From Candidatus Companilactobacillus pullicola (lineage in GTDB: Bacteria > Bacillota > Bacilli > Lactobacillales > Lactobacillaceae): a DNA stretch of 64,000 bases. The notes beneath the pieces are model-generated. The model did no database searches. It worked only from the letters and a program-made list of their open reading frames with translations, and was not told the origin of the DNA. The stretch covers positions 1 to 64,000 of the forward strand of contig DXCM01000042.1 in assembly GCA_019116025.1 (NCBI GenBank). Reading direction: 5' to 3'. A program made the position numbers and the translations under genes. The first letter of the stretch is position 1. Each line of letters begins with the position of its first letter. Below are positions 34,118 through 43,430 of this stretch, piece after piece.

Positions 34118-34291
34118 AGTCTGGAACAAAAATTGGGAATGCGTTCAGCTATGAAATTATTGTTATCGGCTTTGCCGATTACAATAAGGCCGACTTTTGA
34201 AATCCATTATTTTGCACGAAGTGAAAAATAATTAGTTCAAAATCGCACCCATAGCGTTCCAACAGCATTCCCAATTTTTGTGGAGGACGGG
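34118..34291 (-). repeat. Family-1 structured repeat, copy 4b (inverted partner)
   Basis: Closing helix AAAAATTGGGAATGC with GCATTCCCAATTTTT. On the minus strand: GGAACG, GCTATG/CATAGC, TTGAACTAAT, a hairpin around CACTTCGTG, TGGATTTCA and a hairpin with ATCGGC/GCCGAT. The ends are AGTCTGGA and GGAGGACGG. It is a close relative of copy 5a in reverse orientation and lies upstream of the SLAP-like gene. Confidence 0.85.
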
Positions 34292-34430
34292 AATCAAGCA
34301 CTATCCTTCCTCTCTTTATTAAGAATTTGTTTTATTTTTGAATAATATATTGTTAATAAAATATTTTCTCTTAGAATTAAAGTTGAATAAATAGAAACTT
34401 AGGTAATTTCCTTTGGGGATGTAAAAAACA

Positions 34431-36032
34431 ATGAAAAATAGTAAAAAGATTTTAGCAGCTTCTGCTGTAGCAATTATGTTGGCACCAGCCGCAATTTCTG
34501 CCATTCCACAACAAACAATTCAAGCTAGTGGTTTGGTTGGATTAGTAGGAACAATTAGACGTGATGGTGGACAAATTGTTGACGATAACGGAAATATCAC
34601 TAAATCAACTTTGCCTAACTTTAGTTCATGGAAACTAGGTCAAACAAAACAATTACGCGGTAAAACTTATTATCAAGTTGGTAATAACGAATGGGTCGCT
34701 TTTGACTCAATGGATATCGCTGTAAATGGTAATAAATTAAATAGTTACGCAACTAATTACAACGCTGACGTCCGTAATGTTGCCACAGTTGCCGGTAATA
34801 CAAAGATTGTTAATAGTAATGGTCAAAGCACTGGTCGAGTTTTGCCAAAGGGTAGTCAATGGCAACTAGGTGATATTGCTACTATCAATGGCACTGCCTA
34901 TTATGAAGTTGGCACTGATCAATGGATTGCTGCTAGTTCTGTAACTAATATGGTTTCTAGTGATACTAGTAATCAAGCCGCTGGTAAGCAAACTCAAACA
35001 AATACAACGACTACAACTACTAATACAGCAGCTAAGAAAATTGGAACTTTGAATTCAACGGCTTCAATTTATGGTTCTGATGGAAAACCAATGGGTATGA
35101 CTTTACCTCAAGGCAGTCAATGGCAATTAGGTGCTTTAATTACGGTTGGTAGTAAAAAGATGTATCAAGTTGCAACTAATGAATATATTGACGCTTCCTT
35201 AGTTAATGTTGCTGGACAAACACAAACGCCAACAACTTCTACTGACGATAATAGTTCGGCTGGAAAAGTTGGTACAACAACTTCTAGAGTTAATATTGTT
35301 ACTGCAGATGGAGTAGAAACAAGTATGACTTTAGGTCAAGGTACACAATGGAAGCTCGGCAAGACTATTAAGATCAACGGTGTTTCTTATTATGAAGTTG
35401 GAACAAATGAATATGTCGCCGCTACTAGCTTTACGTTTAACGGTGGCAATACTACAACTACAACTTCAAAGCCAAGTAATACTCAAGTCACAATAACAGC
35501 TAATCCCGATGCAGGTGAAGTTGGTACAGCAACAACTGATCTAGGTATCGTTAATGATGCTGGAACAAGTACTGGTTCTTCACTTCCAAAAGGTAGTCAA
35601 TGGAAATTGGGCCGTATTATGAATGCTAACGGTATGGTTTATTATGAAGTTGGTAATAATGTATGGATTCCTGCCAGTGATATAACAATCACTAGATCAA
35701 ACGGTTCAACAAGTACTTCAACGACAACAAACACAACTACGAATACAACAACAACTAATCCTGGAATCCCAACTCCAGGTAATGGTTTGATTGGTACTAC
35801 AACAGTCGCTCAAAAGACTTATGATCCATCAACTAATTCCTATGGACAAATCTTGCCAGTTAACTCATCATGGAAAATTTCTAAGTTAGTTGTAAATAAA
35901 TATGGCTCATACTGGGGTCAAATTTCATCCAACGAATGGGTTTGGATCAGTACAGTTAGATTGAACAGTGGTCTTAATTTGAAGACATATGCTGTCAGTG
36001 AACCTGAATTTGCTGTAAAAATTAATAAGTGA
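34431..36032 (+). CDS. Secreted cell-surface protein with six SLAP-like repeats
   Basis: 533 residues. A signal peptide (about 1-32, KKILAASAVAIMLAPAAISA, cleavage near QASG) is followed by six repeats of about 55-70 residues with a common core such as LPKGSQWQLGDIATINGTAY and YEVGTDQWIAASSV. Repeats are separated by Thr/Ser/Asn-rich linkers. This matches SLAP (SlpA C-terminal type) domains, which bind the cell wall non-covalently. No enzymatic domain is present, so the role is structural or adhesive. GGGG lies before the ATG. A terminator follows. Confidence 0.8.
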   Translation: MKNSKKILAASAVAIMLAPAAISAIPQQTIQASGLVGLVGTIRRDGGQIVDDNGNITKSTLPNFSSWKLGQTKQLRGKTYYQVGNNEWVAFDSMDIAVNGNKLNSYATNYNADVRNVATVAGNTKIVNSNGQSTGRVLPKGSQWQLGDIATINGTAYYEVGTDQWIAASSVTNMVSSDTSNQAAGKQTQTNTTTTTTNTAAKKIGTLNSTASIYGSDGKPMGMTLPQGSQWQLGALITVGSKKMYQVATNEYIDASLVNVAGQTQTPTTSTDDNSSAGKVGTTTSRVNIVTADGVETSMTLGQGTQWKLGKTIKINGVSYYEVGTNEYVAATSFTFNGGNTTTTTSKPSNTQVTITANPDAGEVGTATTDLGIVNDAGTSTGSSLPKGSQWKLGRIMNANGMVYYEVGNNVWIPASDITITRSNGSTSTSTTTNTTTNTTTTNPGIPTPGNGLIGTTTVAQKTYDPSTNSYGQILPVNSSWKISKLVVNKYGSYWGQISSNEWVWISTVRLNSGLNLKTYAVSEPEFAVKINK

Positions 36033-36035
36033 TTA

Positions 36036-36073
36036 TAAAAATACCCTCACGAAAAATCGCGAGGGTATTTTTG
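36036..36073. terminator. Bidirectional intrinsic terminator
   Basis: AAAAATACCCTCACG and CGCGAGGGTATTTTT form a hairpin between the SLAP-like gene and the convergent nucleoside hydrolase. Confidence 0.85.
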
Positions 36074-36080
36074 TGGAGAT

Positions 36081-37019
36081 TTACTTTTCATAACTTTGAA
36101 TTGAATTAAACAGGAACTTGACGAAGGCTTCACGATCGACGTCCTCGAGAACTTTAATACTGTTCTTTTGTGGAGCATCGGTTCTGCGGTCTGGATACGT
36201 CATTCCACGGTATTGATCGTTACTTAGAGAAACATCCATTGAATAGTTTGTACTCTTAGTGAACAATTCAGGAGCAATCAAACTCATGACAGCACAAGCA
36301 TCGTGAATAGGAATCTTAGTCATTCCTTTTTCTAACTCAGCCTTTGTATAGAAATTAAGTATCGAACTTGCCATAACGCCGACATGACCTAAATCTTTAA
36401 TCTTATTGATCTCATCCATAGTTAGATAGGCTTTATTTTCAGTCAGATTGAGTCCGGAAAGTGTGATTGGTAATCCGGAATTAAAGACAATATCCATTGC
36501 TTCGGGGTCAACATAGGCGTTAAATTCAGCAGCTAAAGTAATGTTACCTTGTAAAGTTGAACCACCCATAATATAGATATGCTCGATATTCTCTTTGACG
36601 TCAGGGAAAGTCTTCAATAGTAGGGCGACGTTAGTCAATGGGGCCGTAGCGACAATGTTGACTTTTTCATCACTTTTAGAGATACGGTCGTACATGTATG
36701 TAACGGCGTTATGACTAGTTAATGGATAATCTTGGCTGTTTTCGGGAAAATCATAACCGTCCATTCCTGTCTTACCGTGAATTTCACCCGCAGTTTCAAC
36801 TTCTTTAACTAAAGGTGTTGCTTGTCCGGAAGCCAATTCAGCGTGTGACCCTAAGAAAGTTAATAATTTCTTGGCGTTCTTAGTCACGTAGTCTAATTTT
36901 ACATTGCCACCAACAGTCGTTACTCCGATTAAATCGGCTTTCTCGGGATGGGCTAGTAGAACTGTCAATGCAATGGCATCATCAATTCCGGGGTCACAGT
37001 CCATAATTACTTTTGTCAT
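36081..37019 (-). CDS. Inosine-uridine-preferring nucleoside hydrolase
   Basis: 312 residues. It cleaves ribonucleosides to base and ribose. The calcium-binding fingerprint DCDPGIDDA is at the N-terminus; VATAPLTNVALLL and YIMGGSTLQGNITLAAEFNAYVDPEAM give the ligand Thr, Asn and Glu; and IHDACAVMSLIAPELF contains the C-terminal His-Asp pair. Start 37019 has GAGG 9 nt upstream. It follows a MarR regulator directly, so it is probably controlled by it. Confidence 0.92.
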   Translation of the reverse strand: MTKVIMDCDPGIDDAIALTVLLAHPEKADLIGVTTVGGNVKLDYVTKNAKKLLTFLGSHAELASGQATPLVKEVETAGEIHGKTGMDGYDFPENSQDYPLTSHNAVTYMYDRISKSDEKVNIVATAPLTNVALLLKTFPDVKENIEHIYIMGGSTLQGNITLAAEFNAYVDPEAMDIVFNSGLPITLSGLNLTENKAYLTMDEINKIKDLGHVGVMASSILNFYTKAELEKGMTKIPIHDACAVMSLIAPELFTKSTNYSMDVSLSNDQYRGMTYPDRRTDAPQKNSIKVLEDVDREAFVKFLFNSIQSYEK

Positions 37020-37023
37020 TGGT

Positions 37024-37449
37024 TTAAACCTCACTTTTTAGTTTTTGGGGAATCTTTTTCAGTGCATGAACGAAACTACGACGTTCTAAAGTTCCTAAGG
37101 TTGATAAAATTTTCTGATTATTATCTTCAATAAATTCATCAATCACTGGTAATAATTTTTTTGCTTTATCAGAAAGGACAATGGTTTTTAACCGTGAATC
37201 GTTTTTAACTGGTACACGAGAAATTAATTCGTCTTTTTCCATAGTTTTAAGAATATTAGTAGCCGTGGGACGACGGATATTGAAGTCTTCTTCAATATTT
37301 TTTTGGTAAGTGTCAGTCTTGCAGTGAGCTACAAAATGAATTATTTGAACTTGTGTACCGGTCAAATCATACTTATGCGCAAAAGTATTGATATCACGGG
37401 AGATTTCGTTGGATGCAACTTTGATTAAGTGAGCAACATCGTTCGTCAT
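37024..37449 (-). CDS. MarR-family transcription regulator
   Basis: 141 residues with a winged-helix core: LTGTQVQIIHFV, NIRRPTATNILKTMEKDELI (recognition helix) and the wing DSRLKTIVLSDKAK. AGGAGGGG lies before the ATG. It is the first gene of a two-gene operon with the nucleoside hydrolase, whose start codon lies 4 nt after its stop. Confidence 0.88.
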   Translation of the reverse strand: MTNDVAHLIKVASNEISRDINTFAHKYDLTGTQVQIIHFVAHCKTDTYQKNIEEDFNIRRPTATNILKTMEKDELISRVPVKNDSRLKTIVLSDKAKKLLPVIDEFIEDNNQKILSTLGTLERRSFVHALKKIPQKLKSEV

Positions 37450-37666
37450 AAAACCCCTCCTTTGAGATTTAGAATACGAAGCAATTATAACATTTCAGAG
37501 CACTTGAAATATTTGATTAAAAGTCATTTATAGCTGATATTATTTCAATAATATTTATATTTTTAAAAAATCATAATTATTCTGACTTAGCGAGAAACAT
37601 TTTTTGTAATAATTTCAAAAGAACTCTATATTGGATTATGGAAACTAAAAACAGGGGGAAAAATAA

Positions 37667-38314
37667 ATGGCTAAAGTTTTGATTTTAGGTGCTAACGGTA
37701 AAATTGCTCGCTTAGCAGAACATATTTTTGTTGATACGACGGATACAAGTTTGAAGCTCTATCTTAGAAATGCAGAGCGTTTGGATGATTTCGTCGATTT
37801 ACATGACAAGTTGACTGAAGCAATCGAGGGTGACTCAACTGACGTTCAAAATATGGTTGAATCAATGAAAGATGTCGATCTTGTTTATGCTAATTTAGCC
37901 GGTAATAATATTACAGAACAAGCTAAGGCTGTTGTTGAAGCAATGCACACTGCTAATAAGACACGTTTAGTTTGGATTTCAACACTAGGTATTTATGATG
38001 AAGTACCTGGCAAATTCGGTGACTGGAATAAGAAGATTTTAGGTGACTATATTACAAATTACGCAGCCGCCGCCAAAGTAATTGAAGATTCTGACTTGGA
38101 TTACACAATTATTCGTCCAGCTTGGTTGACTGATAAGCCGGAAGTTGATTATGAAGTTACCCAAAAAGGTGATGACTTTAAGGGTACTGAAGTTTCAAGA
38201 AGATCAATTGCTCAAATTGTCGTAGATATTTCTCAAGATCCTGACAAATTTAAGCGTGAATCAATTGGTGTTAATAAACCTAATACAGATGGTGACAAAC
38301 CAGCTTGGTATTAA
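37667..38314 (+). CDS. NAD(P)H-binding Rossmann-fold protein
   Basis: 215 residues, atypical short-chain dehydrogenase of the NAD(P)H-binding (NmrA-like) group. The nucleotide motif is VLILGANGKIARLAEH. Then VESMKDVDLVYANLAGNN, RLVWISTLGIYDEVPGKF and LDYTIIRPAWLTDKPE follow in the usual order. The TyrXXXLys pair of classical SDRs is not obvious. AGGGGGAAA lies before the ATG. It is a single-gene unit, and its substrate is unknown. Confidence 0.85.
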   Translation: MAKVLILGANGKIARLAEHIFVDTTDTSLKLYLRNAERLDDFVDLHDKLTEAIEGDSTDVQNMVESMKDVDLVYANLAGNNITEQAKAVVEAMHTANKTRLVWISTLGIYDEVPGKFGDWNKKILGDYITNYAAAAKVIEDSDLDYTIIRPAWLTDKPEVDYEVTQKGDDFKGTEVSRRSIAQIVVDISQDPDKFKRESIGVNKPNTDGDKPAWY

Positions 38315-38321
38315 TTTAAAG

Positions 38322-38362
38322 AAATAAGTCGAAATCAAGAGGTGATTTCGACTTATTTTTTT
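38322..38362 (+). terminator. Intrinsic terminator
   Basis: AAATAAGTCGAAATCA and TGATTTCGACTTATTTTTTT form a strong hairpin. Confidence 0.85.
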
Positions 38363-38587
38363 GCAATGTTACATACAAAAAAACAAATTCCTACCGTTAT
38401 GATAAATTTTTAACAACCTTTGAAATAGCCGTTGGAGTGCATGAAGTATTGGCGTTATGCGATACTTCTTTTTTTATGAGAAAAATTAATTCGTCAGTAC
38501 TAATATTTTTATAAAGTATAAAAAATATTTTTTCTAAAAAAACAAGATGCTATTGAATGGACTATACCACCATGTTATGGTTCTTCC
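38363..38587. other. Promoter region of the PTS IIC gene
   Basis: AT-rich DNA with a small GCCGTTGG...CATGAAG stretch and several -10-like TATAAA blocks (near 38513-38530). I see no ORF. The cre site follows directly. Confidence 0.35.
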
Positions 38588-38601
38588 TGTAACCGGTTGC
38601 A
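38588..38601 (+). promoter_or_regulatory. cre site (CcpA operator)
   Basis: TGTAACCGGTTGCA matches the catabolite-responsive element core with a central CG, 25 nt before the PTS IIC start codon. It predicts carbon catabolite repression of the IIC operon. Confidence 0.6.
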
Positions 38602-38626
38602 AAAAATTCTGAGGGAGCAAATTATT

Positions 38627-40030
38627 ATGGCTAACAGTAAACAAGGCGGAGGTTTTACAGCCTTTGTTGAGAAACATCTAATGCCAATCGCAGTTAAAAT
38701 GGGACAAATGAAACCATTGATTGCGATTCGTGATGGTATTGCGATTTCGATGCCACTTATCATTATTGGTTCTGTATTTATGATTGCTAACAGTTTTCCT
38801 ATCCCTGCTTGGACAACATGGCTAGCTAATACTGCTATCAAAGGGGTAACAATTTCCGCTATTTTTGCCAAGATCGTCAATGGTTCATTCGGTTTAATCG
38901 GACTTATCAGTGCTTTCGGTATAGCTGCAAGTTATGCTGAACAATATAAGACAGATGGTAAGTCAGCTGGTGTCATTGCCGTTGCTTCATTCTTCGTCGT
39001 AACACCAAGTATTATGAGTGGCGACAAAGTTCCTCTAGAAGGAATGCCTTATGGTTTCTTAGGAAGTCAAGGATTATTCGTTGCTATTCTATTAGGTCTA
39101 CTTACAGGTTGGATTTTCCAATGGTTTATTAATCATGATATCCAAATTAAGTTACCTGAATCAGTACCACCTGCAGTTGCAAAGAGTTTCAGTGCTTTGA
39201 TTCCAGGCGCTCTTATTATTACAATCTTCGGTGCTATCTATGCTTTCTTAACATGGACAGGACTAGGAAATATTCACGAAATTTTAATGCATGTCCTATC
39301 AAAACCATTAGGTCTATTAGGTGATACTTTAGGTGGTACACTTGTTGCCATCATGCTTAACAGTCTATTCTGGTTCGTTGGTATTCATGGTGGAAATGTT
39401 ATTAATCCTATTATTTCACCTATTTGGTTAATGAATACTGATGCTAACCGTGTACTTTTCCAAGCTGGTAACTTGGATTTAGCTCATCATGGTCACATTA
39501 TTGCTCAACCATTTATCGATAACTTTGTATATATGGGTGGTGGTGGTGCCACTATCGGGCTTGTATTCTGTATTGGTATTTTAATTATGATGCACAAGGC
39601 AAGTAAACAATCACAAATCATGGGTCCTTTGACAATCACACCTGGTATTTTTAACATCAATGAACCAACAATGTTTGGTTTGCCAGTTGTTTTGAATACT
39701 ACTTTGATTATTCCATTTATTATTGCACCAATGGTTAATGCCATTACGACATATATTGCTATGTCAACAGGTTTTGTTCCTCTATGTACCGGTGCCGTTG
39801 TTCCTTGGACAATGCCACCTATTATTTCAGGATTTTTGGCTACAAATAGTTGGACAGGTTCACTTATTCAAGCTATTAATATTGTGCTTGATGTCTTAAT
39901 TTATATGCCATTTATGATTACAATGAATAAGCAACAAAGAATTCAAGAAAGTGCAGATGAAGCTGCAGCAGCAGGTATTAAGGAAAACGATTCTGGTATA
40001 GATACTAGCGCTGCCAATGCAACAGTCTAG
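38627..40030 (+). CDS. PTS lactose/cellobiose-family EIIC
   Basis: 467 residues with about ten membrane helices. The N-terminus FVEKHLMPIAVKMGQMKPLIAIRDGIAISMPLIIIGSVF and the motifs LFWFVGIHGGNVINPI and FNINEPTMFGLPVVLN are typical of ChbC/CelB permeases. No IIA or IIB gene is nearby, so it must borrow them. GAGGGAGC supports start 38627. A gene for a TIM-barrel-like protein follows after 27 nt in the same operon. The sugar is probably a beta-glucoside or chitobiose-type disaccharide (family-based). Confidence 0.88.
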   Translation: MANSKQGGGFTAFVEKHLMPIAVKMGQMKPLIAIRDGIAISMPLIIIGSVFMIANSFPIPAWTTWLANTAIKGVTISAIFAKIVNGSFGLIGLISAFGIAASYAEQYKTDGKSAGVIAVASFFVVTPSIMSGDKVPLEGMPYGFLGSQGLFVAILLGLLTGWIFQWFINHDIQIKLPESVPPAVAKSFSALIPGALIITIFGAIYAFLTWTGLGNIHEILMHVLSKPLGLLGDTLGGTLVAIMLNSLFWFVGIHGGNVINPIISPIWLMNTDANRVLFQAGNLDLAHHGHIIAQPFIDNFVYMGGGGATIGLVFCIGILIMMHKASKQSQIMGPLTITPGIFNINEPTMFGLPVVLNTTLIIPFIIAPMVNAITTYIAMSTGFVPLCTGAVVPWTMPPIISGFLATNSWTGSLIQAINIVLDVLIYMPFMITMNKQQRIQESADEAAAAGIKENDSGIDTSAANATV

Positions 40031-40057
40031 CTTTTATTAAAAGGAGAAATTTTCAAT

Positions 40058-40987
40058 ATGGTGAAACGATTAATCAGTGCAGATACTAGCGACATGCTAG
40101 CAATGGACGGAGCTGAACTAAAGCAAAGTATCAAAGCTAGTGAAGGCCGAGTAGTTCTGAGCGAAAACGTTGTTGGACATGAACCAATGGACGGTATCAC
40201 AACTTCAGAAATTGCAGCTGCATTTGGAGCTGACTTGATTCTACTCAACGGTTTAGATGTTTTAAATCCTATTATTTTAGGACTTTATCCTGGTGAGGAA
40301 ACTTTGGCAACAGCTAAAGCTCATCATGATGGTGAAAGTATTCACCATCTTCAAAAATTAGTAGGACGCCCAATTGGTGTTAACTTGGAACCAGTTGATC
40401 CTAACGCTAAGATGGCCGAAGATCGTTTGATCATTCCTGAAGGCCGTATGGCAAGTGAAAAAACTTTGCAAGAAGTAGAAAAATTAGGTTTCAACTTTGT
40501 TGTCTTGACTGGTAATCCAGGAACTGGTGTTACTAACGCTCAAATTGCTGCCAACATCAAAGTTGCTAAGAAGAACTTCCACGGACTAGTTATTGCAGGT
40601 AAGATGCACGGTGCTGGTGTTGATGAACCAGTAGTCAGTGAAGAATCTGTAACAGCCTTTCTAGAAGCCGGAGCTGATGTGATTTTAGTTCCCGCAGTAG
40701 GAACTGTTCCAGGATTTGACGATGACGAACTCAAAGCCGTTGTTAAATTAGCTCATGACAAAGGTGCACTAGTTATGAGTACAATTGGAACAAGTCAAGA
40801 AGGTTCAGGTAGCAGCTACATCGAAAACGTAGCAATCAGAAATAAAGTCGATGGCGTTGATATCCAACACGTCGGAGATGCTGCTTGGGGAATTCAATCA
40901 CCATTTGAAAATATCTTTGCAATGAGCAGAGCTATTCGTGGTGAACGTCATGCAATCGTACGTATGGCTCGTTCAATCAATCGTTAG
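40058..40987 (+). CDS. TIM-barrel-like protein of unknown function, PTS-linked
   Basis: 309 residues. It has a beta/alpha pattern with barrel-like strands LILLNGLDVLN, GVNLEPVD, FNFVVLTGNPGTGVTN, GLVIAGKMHGAG, ADVILVPAVGTVPG and ALVMSTIGTSQEGSG. It has no HAD motif and no signal peptide. I know similar proteins next to PTS IIC genes in lactic acid bacteria but not a proven activity; a sugar-phosphate lyase or hydrolase role is only inference. GGAG lies before the ATG, and the gene is probably co-transcribed with the IIC gene. Confidence 0.65.
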   Translation: MVKRLISADTSDMLAMDGAELKQSIKASEGRVVLSENVVGHEPMDGITTSEIAAAFGADLILLNGLDVLNPIILGLYPGEETLATAKAHHDGESIHHLQKLVGRPIGVNLEPVDPNAKMAEDRLIIPEGRMASEKTLQEVEKLGFNFVVLTGNPGTGVTNAQIAANIKVAKKNFHGLVIAGKMHGAGVDEPVVSEESVTAFLEAGADVILVPAVGTVPGFDDDELKAVVKLAHDKGALVMSTIGTSQEGSGSSYIENVAIRNKVDGVDIQHVGDAAWGIQSPFENIFAMSRAIRGERHAIVRMARSINR

Positions 40988-40996
40988 AAACTAACT

Positions 40997-41044
40997 CAAA
41001 TAGGGATGTTATTAGGTTTTGATACCTAGTAACATCCCTATTTT
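40997..41044 (+). terminator. Intrinsic terminator
   Basis: AAATAGGGATGTTA with an inner TTAGGT/ACCTAG extension pairs with TAACATCCCTATTTT. Confidence 0.85.
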
Positions 41045-41125
41045 GATCAATATTATAATTGCCCATGAAAGGGATTATAATATTGATATGAATAAAAAAT
41101 ATTGGTTGGTCTGGAGATGGTAAGT

Positions 41126-41401
41126 ATGACAATAAAAGATTTCTCTTCAAAGATAAGTGTTAGTAAAAAGTTTGGATATGATTATTTAGTAGAGCTAAAA
41201 GATGTAAATAAGCTGAATGATTTGTATAACACATTAAAGAATATTGGAACTTATGTGATTCCTTATGGAACAAAAGGTTACAGACTTACATCAAAAAAAT
41301 CTAAGGACTTTATTACTCAATATATTTATGAAAATACCAATTTGGAAAAAAAGGATTATACAGTATTGTCGACACTTGAATTCAATTCACTTAGAATGTG
41401 A
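41126..41401 (+). CDS. Uncharacterised small protein
   Basis: 91 residues, not recognised. It is basic and soluble, with alternating helices and strands (YDYLVELKDVNKLNDLYNTLKN, TYVIPYGTKGYRLTSKKSK). GGAGATGG lies before ATG 41126. It stands between two terminators or promoters and appears to be transcribed alone. Confidence 0.6.
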   Translation: MTIKDFSSKISVSKKFGYDYLVELKDVNKLNDLYNTLKNIGTYVIPYGTKGYRLTSKKSKDFITQYIYENTNLEKKDYTVLSTLEFNSLRM

Positions 41402-41574
41402 ATTTAAACTTTATTAATCAGGGATGCAATTAGATTTTAACGTCTATTTGCATCTTATTTTTTCGCATTTTTACCTATTTTAAATGAAAAATATAAAAAA
41501 ATTTCAGAAAACACTTACGAAGAAAATTTTTTTCTGGTATATTAATCCACTGTTGCAACAATTTGGAGGTAATT

Positions 41575-43038
41575 ATGAGTCAGTCTCAAAAAATTAATAC
41601 AAGACCCGAACATCCAATCTTGTCACTATTGGGTGTCTTAATCGGTGGATTTGTAGGAATGTTTAGTGAAACTTCATTAAATATTGCCCTTCCATCAATC
41701 ATGAAAGCTTTTAATATCGAAACAGGAACTGCACAGTGGCTAGTTACAGGTTATATGCTTGTAATTGCGATTGTTTTACCACTTTCAAGTTTATTAACAA
41801 AACATTTTTCAACACGTGGATTAGTTAGATTTGGTTTGTTAGACTTTATCGTCGGTTCAGCAATCTCTGCATTAGCAATGAACTTCCCAATGCTTTTGGC
41901 AGGTAGAATGATTCAAGGTATCGCTACCGGAATTATTTTGCCACTTATGTTCTCAATTGCTATGAGAATTTTTCCACCTGATAAATTAGGTGCCGCTTTA
42001 GGTATGGCTGCCTTAGTTATCATGTTTGCCCCAGCTATTGGACCTACAATTTCAGGTATCATCTTGGGCGCATTGTCATGGAGATATATTTTCTGGTCAT
42101 TCATCATCTTCCTATTGATCGGTTTGTTCATTATGGAAAAGAATTTGACTAACGTTTTTGAAGTAACTAAGCCAAAAGTTGATTGGTTAGCTATTGCTTT
42201 ATCAACTATAAGTTTTGGTTTGATCGTCTTTGGTATCAGCTTCTTGAGCAAAAACATCGCCACAGCCTTGATTGCTTTAGTTGTAGGTATCATTTTCTTG
42301 ATTGTCTATATCAGACAACAGTTACATGCTAAAACTCCAACCTTGGATTTCTCAGTTTTGAAGACTCCAGAATTCTTAACAGGTTCCGTTCTAGTTATGT
42401 TGAACTTTGGTATTACATTGTCAGCTATGTATTTGTTGCCAATGTACTTACAAAATGGTTTAGGCGTTGCTGTAGCTTTAACTGGTGTCGTAATGTTGCC
42501 AGGTGGTGTTATCAATGCCGTTGTTTCATTTGGTGCAGGTCGTGCCTACGATAAAATTGGTGCTAAGATGATGTCTCGTTTAGGCTTCCTAATTTCTATC
42601 GTCGGTTCAGCGATGTTCCTATTCAGTAATTCAAATAGTTCCTTAGGTTATATTATCGTAGCCCATATCATTTTAATGATCGGTGTGCCATTAGCTATGT
42701 CACCATCACAAACATATGGACTTAATTCATTGGATGCATATCAATCCGCAGATGGTTCTGCCATCATCAATACTTTCCAACAAGTTATTGGTGCCGTAGC
42801 AACTGGTATTGCCACAATTCTGTTGAGTACAGGTCAAGCTAACTACTTCGCTAATGGCGGACATTCAGCTAAATTAGCTTTCACAAATGGTGCTCATTAT
42901 GGATTCATGTTTACATTGATTTTAGCTGTCTTCGGATTTATCTTGGCATTCCGTGTTCACAATAAGAGCAAAGAAACTGTCACAGTTGAAGAGACAGAAG
43001 AAGCAACTTCTAAAGACAAAGAAGCTGTCACTGAGTAA
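41575..43038 (+). CDS. DHA2-family MFS multidrug exporter
   Basis: 487 residues with about fourteen membrane helices, as in EmrB/QacA drug:H+ antiporters. Motif A-like RMIQGIATGIILPLMFSIAMRIFPPDKLGAALGMAA and motif C-like MFAPAIGPTISGIIL are present. TTGGAGG lies before the ATG at 41575. The C-terminal 25 residues are acidic and cytoplasmic. No regulator is adjacent. Confidence 0.9.
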   Translation: MSQSQKINTRPEHPILSLLGVLIGGFVGMFSETSLNIALPSIMKAFNIETGTAQWLVTGYMLVIAIVLPLSSLLTKHFSTRGLVRFGLLDFIVGSAISALAMNFPMLLAGRMIQGIATGIILPLMFSIAMRIFPPDKLGAALGMAALVIMFAPAIGPTISGIILGALSWRYIFWSFIIFLLIGLFIMEKNLTNVFEVTKPKVDWLAIALSTISFGLIVFGISFLSKNIATALIALVVGIIFLIVYIRQQLHAKTPTLDFSVLKTPEFLTGSVLVMLNFGITLSAMYLLPMYLQNGLGVAVALTGVVMLPGGVINAVVSFGAGRAYDKIGAKMMSRLGFLISIVGSAMFLFSNSNSSLGYIIVAHIILMIGVPLAMSPSQTYGLNSLDAYQSADGSAIINTFQQVIGAVATGIATILLSTGQANYFANGGHSAKLAFTNGAHYGFMFTLILAVFGFILAFRVHNKSKETVTVEETEEATSKDKEAVTE

Positions 43039-43067
43039 TTAATAAAATAGAAAACAATTGATACTTG

Positions 43068-43108
43068 TTTAATCTCGGCTATGCGCTTGCTTAGTCGAGA
43101 TTTTCTAT
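43068..43108 (+). terminator. Intrinsic terminator
   Basis: AATCTCGGCTA pairs with TAGTCGAGATT and is followed by a T-rich stretch, 35 nt after the MFS gene. Confidence 0.75.
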
Positions 43109-43169
43109 TTCAATCTAAATTTGTGAAATATTTCTGATGATTTTACTTGAAATTGAACGCAAAAAATGG

Positions 43170-43198
43170 TTGAAATATCTCAATAATTCCTTTACAAT
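43170..43198 (+). promoter_or_regulatory. Promoter of the 44-aa gene
   Basis: TTGAAA (43170-43175) and TACAAT (43193-43198) with a 17-bp spacer, 50 bp before the small ORF. Confidence 0.6.
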
Positions 43199-43247
43199 AA
43201 TAGGGTTAATAAATAAGTTAAATTGTAACGGGAAGGAGGGTTTTTAG

Positions 43248-43382
43248 ATGTCACAAAATACACATAAAGGTATGACTGGCCACCGCCGTCCTGTAAACCA
43301 AAAAAATGGTGCAGAAAAACGTGCCCATACACAAGCTGTTCTTGACTTCCTAAGAGGTCGCGACGCAAAAGAATCTAAATAA
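43248..43382 (+). CDS. Small basic protein (44 aa)
   Basis: 44 codons starting MSQNTHKGMTGHRRPVNQ and ending LDFLRGRDAKESK. It is preceded by GGGAAGGAGGG, a promoter, and followed 8 nt later by a strong terminator, so it is a complete single-gene unit. The N-terminal half is polar, basic and probably disordered, and the C-terminal half (AHTQAVLDFLRGR) is likely one helix. I do not recognise it. Nucleic-acid or ribosome binding would fit the charge, but this is inference. Confidence 0.75.
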   Translation: MSQNTHKGMTGHRRPVNQKNGAEKRAHTQAVLDFLRGRDAKESK

Positions 43383-43389
43383 TTAGATT

Positions 43390-43430
43390 AAAAAGAGCTA
43401 ACAGACAATCGTCTGTTAGCTCTTTTTTTA
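43390..43430. terminator. Bidirectional intrinsic terminator
   Basis: AAAAAGAGCTAACAGAC and GTCTGTTAGCTCTTTTTTT form a near-perfect hairpin ending the small gene and the convergent diguanylate cyclase gene. Confidence 0.9.

Noticed and set aside
6335-34291. Classical insertion sequences or protein-coding mobile elements at the repeat loci
   Set aside because: No transposase or other ORF of meaningful length lies inside any unit; target duplications could not be seen by eye.
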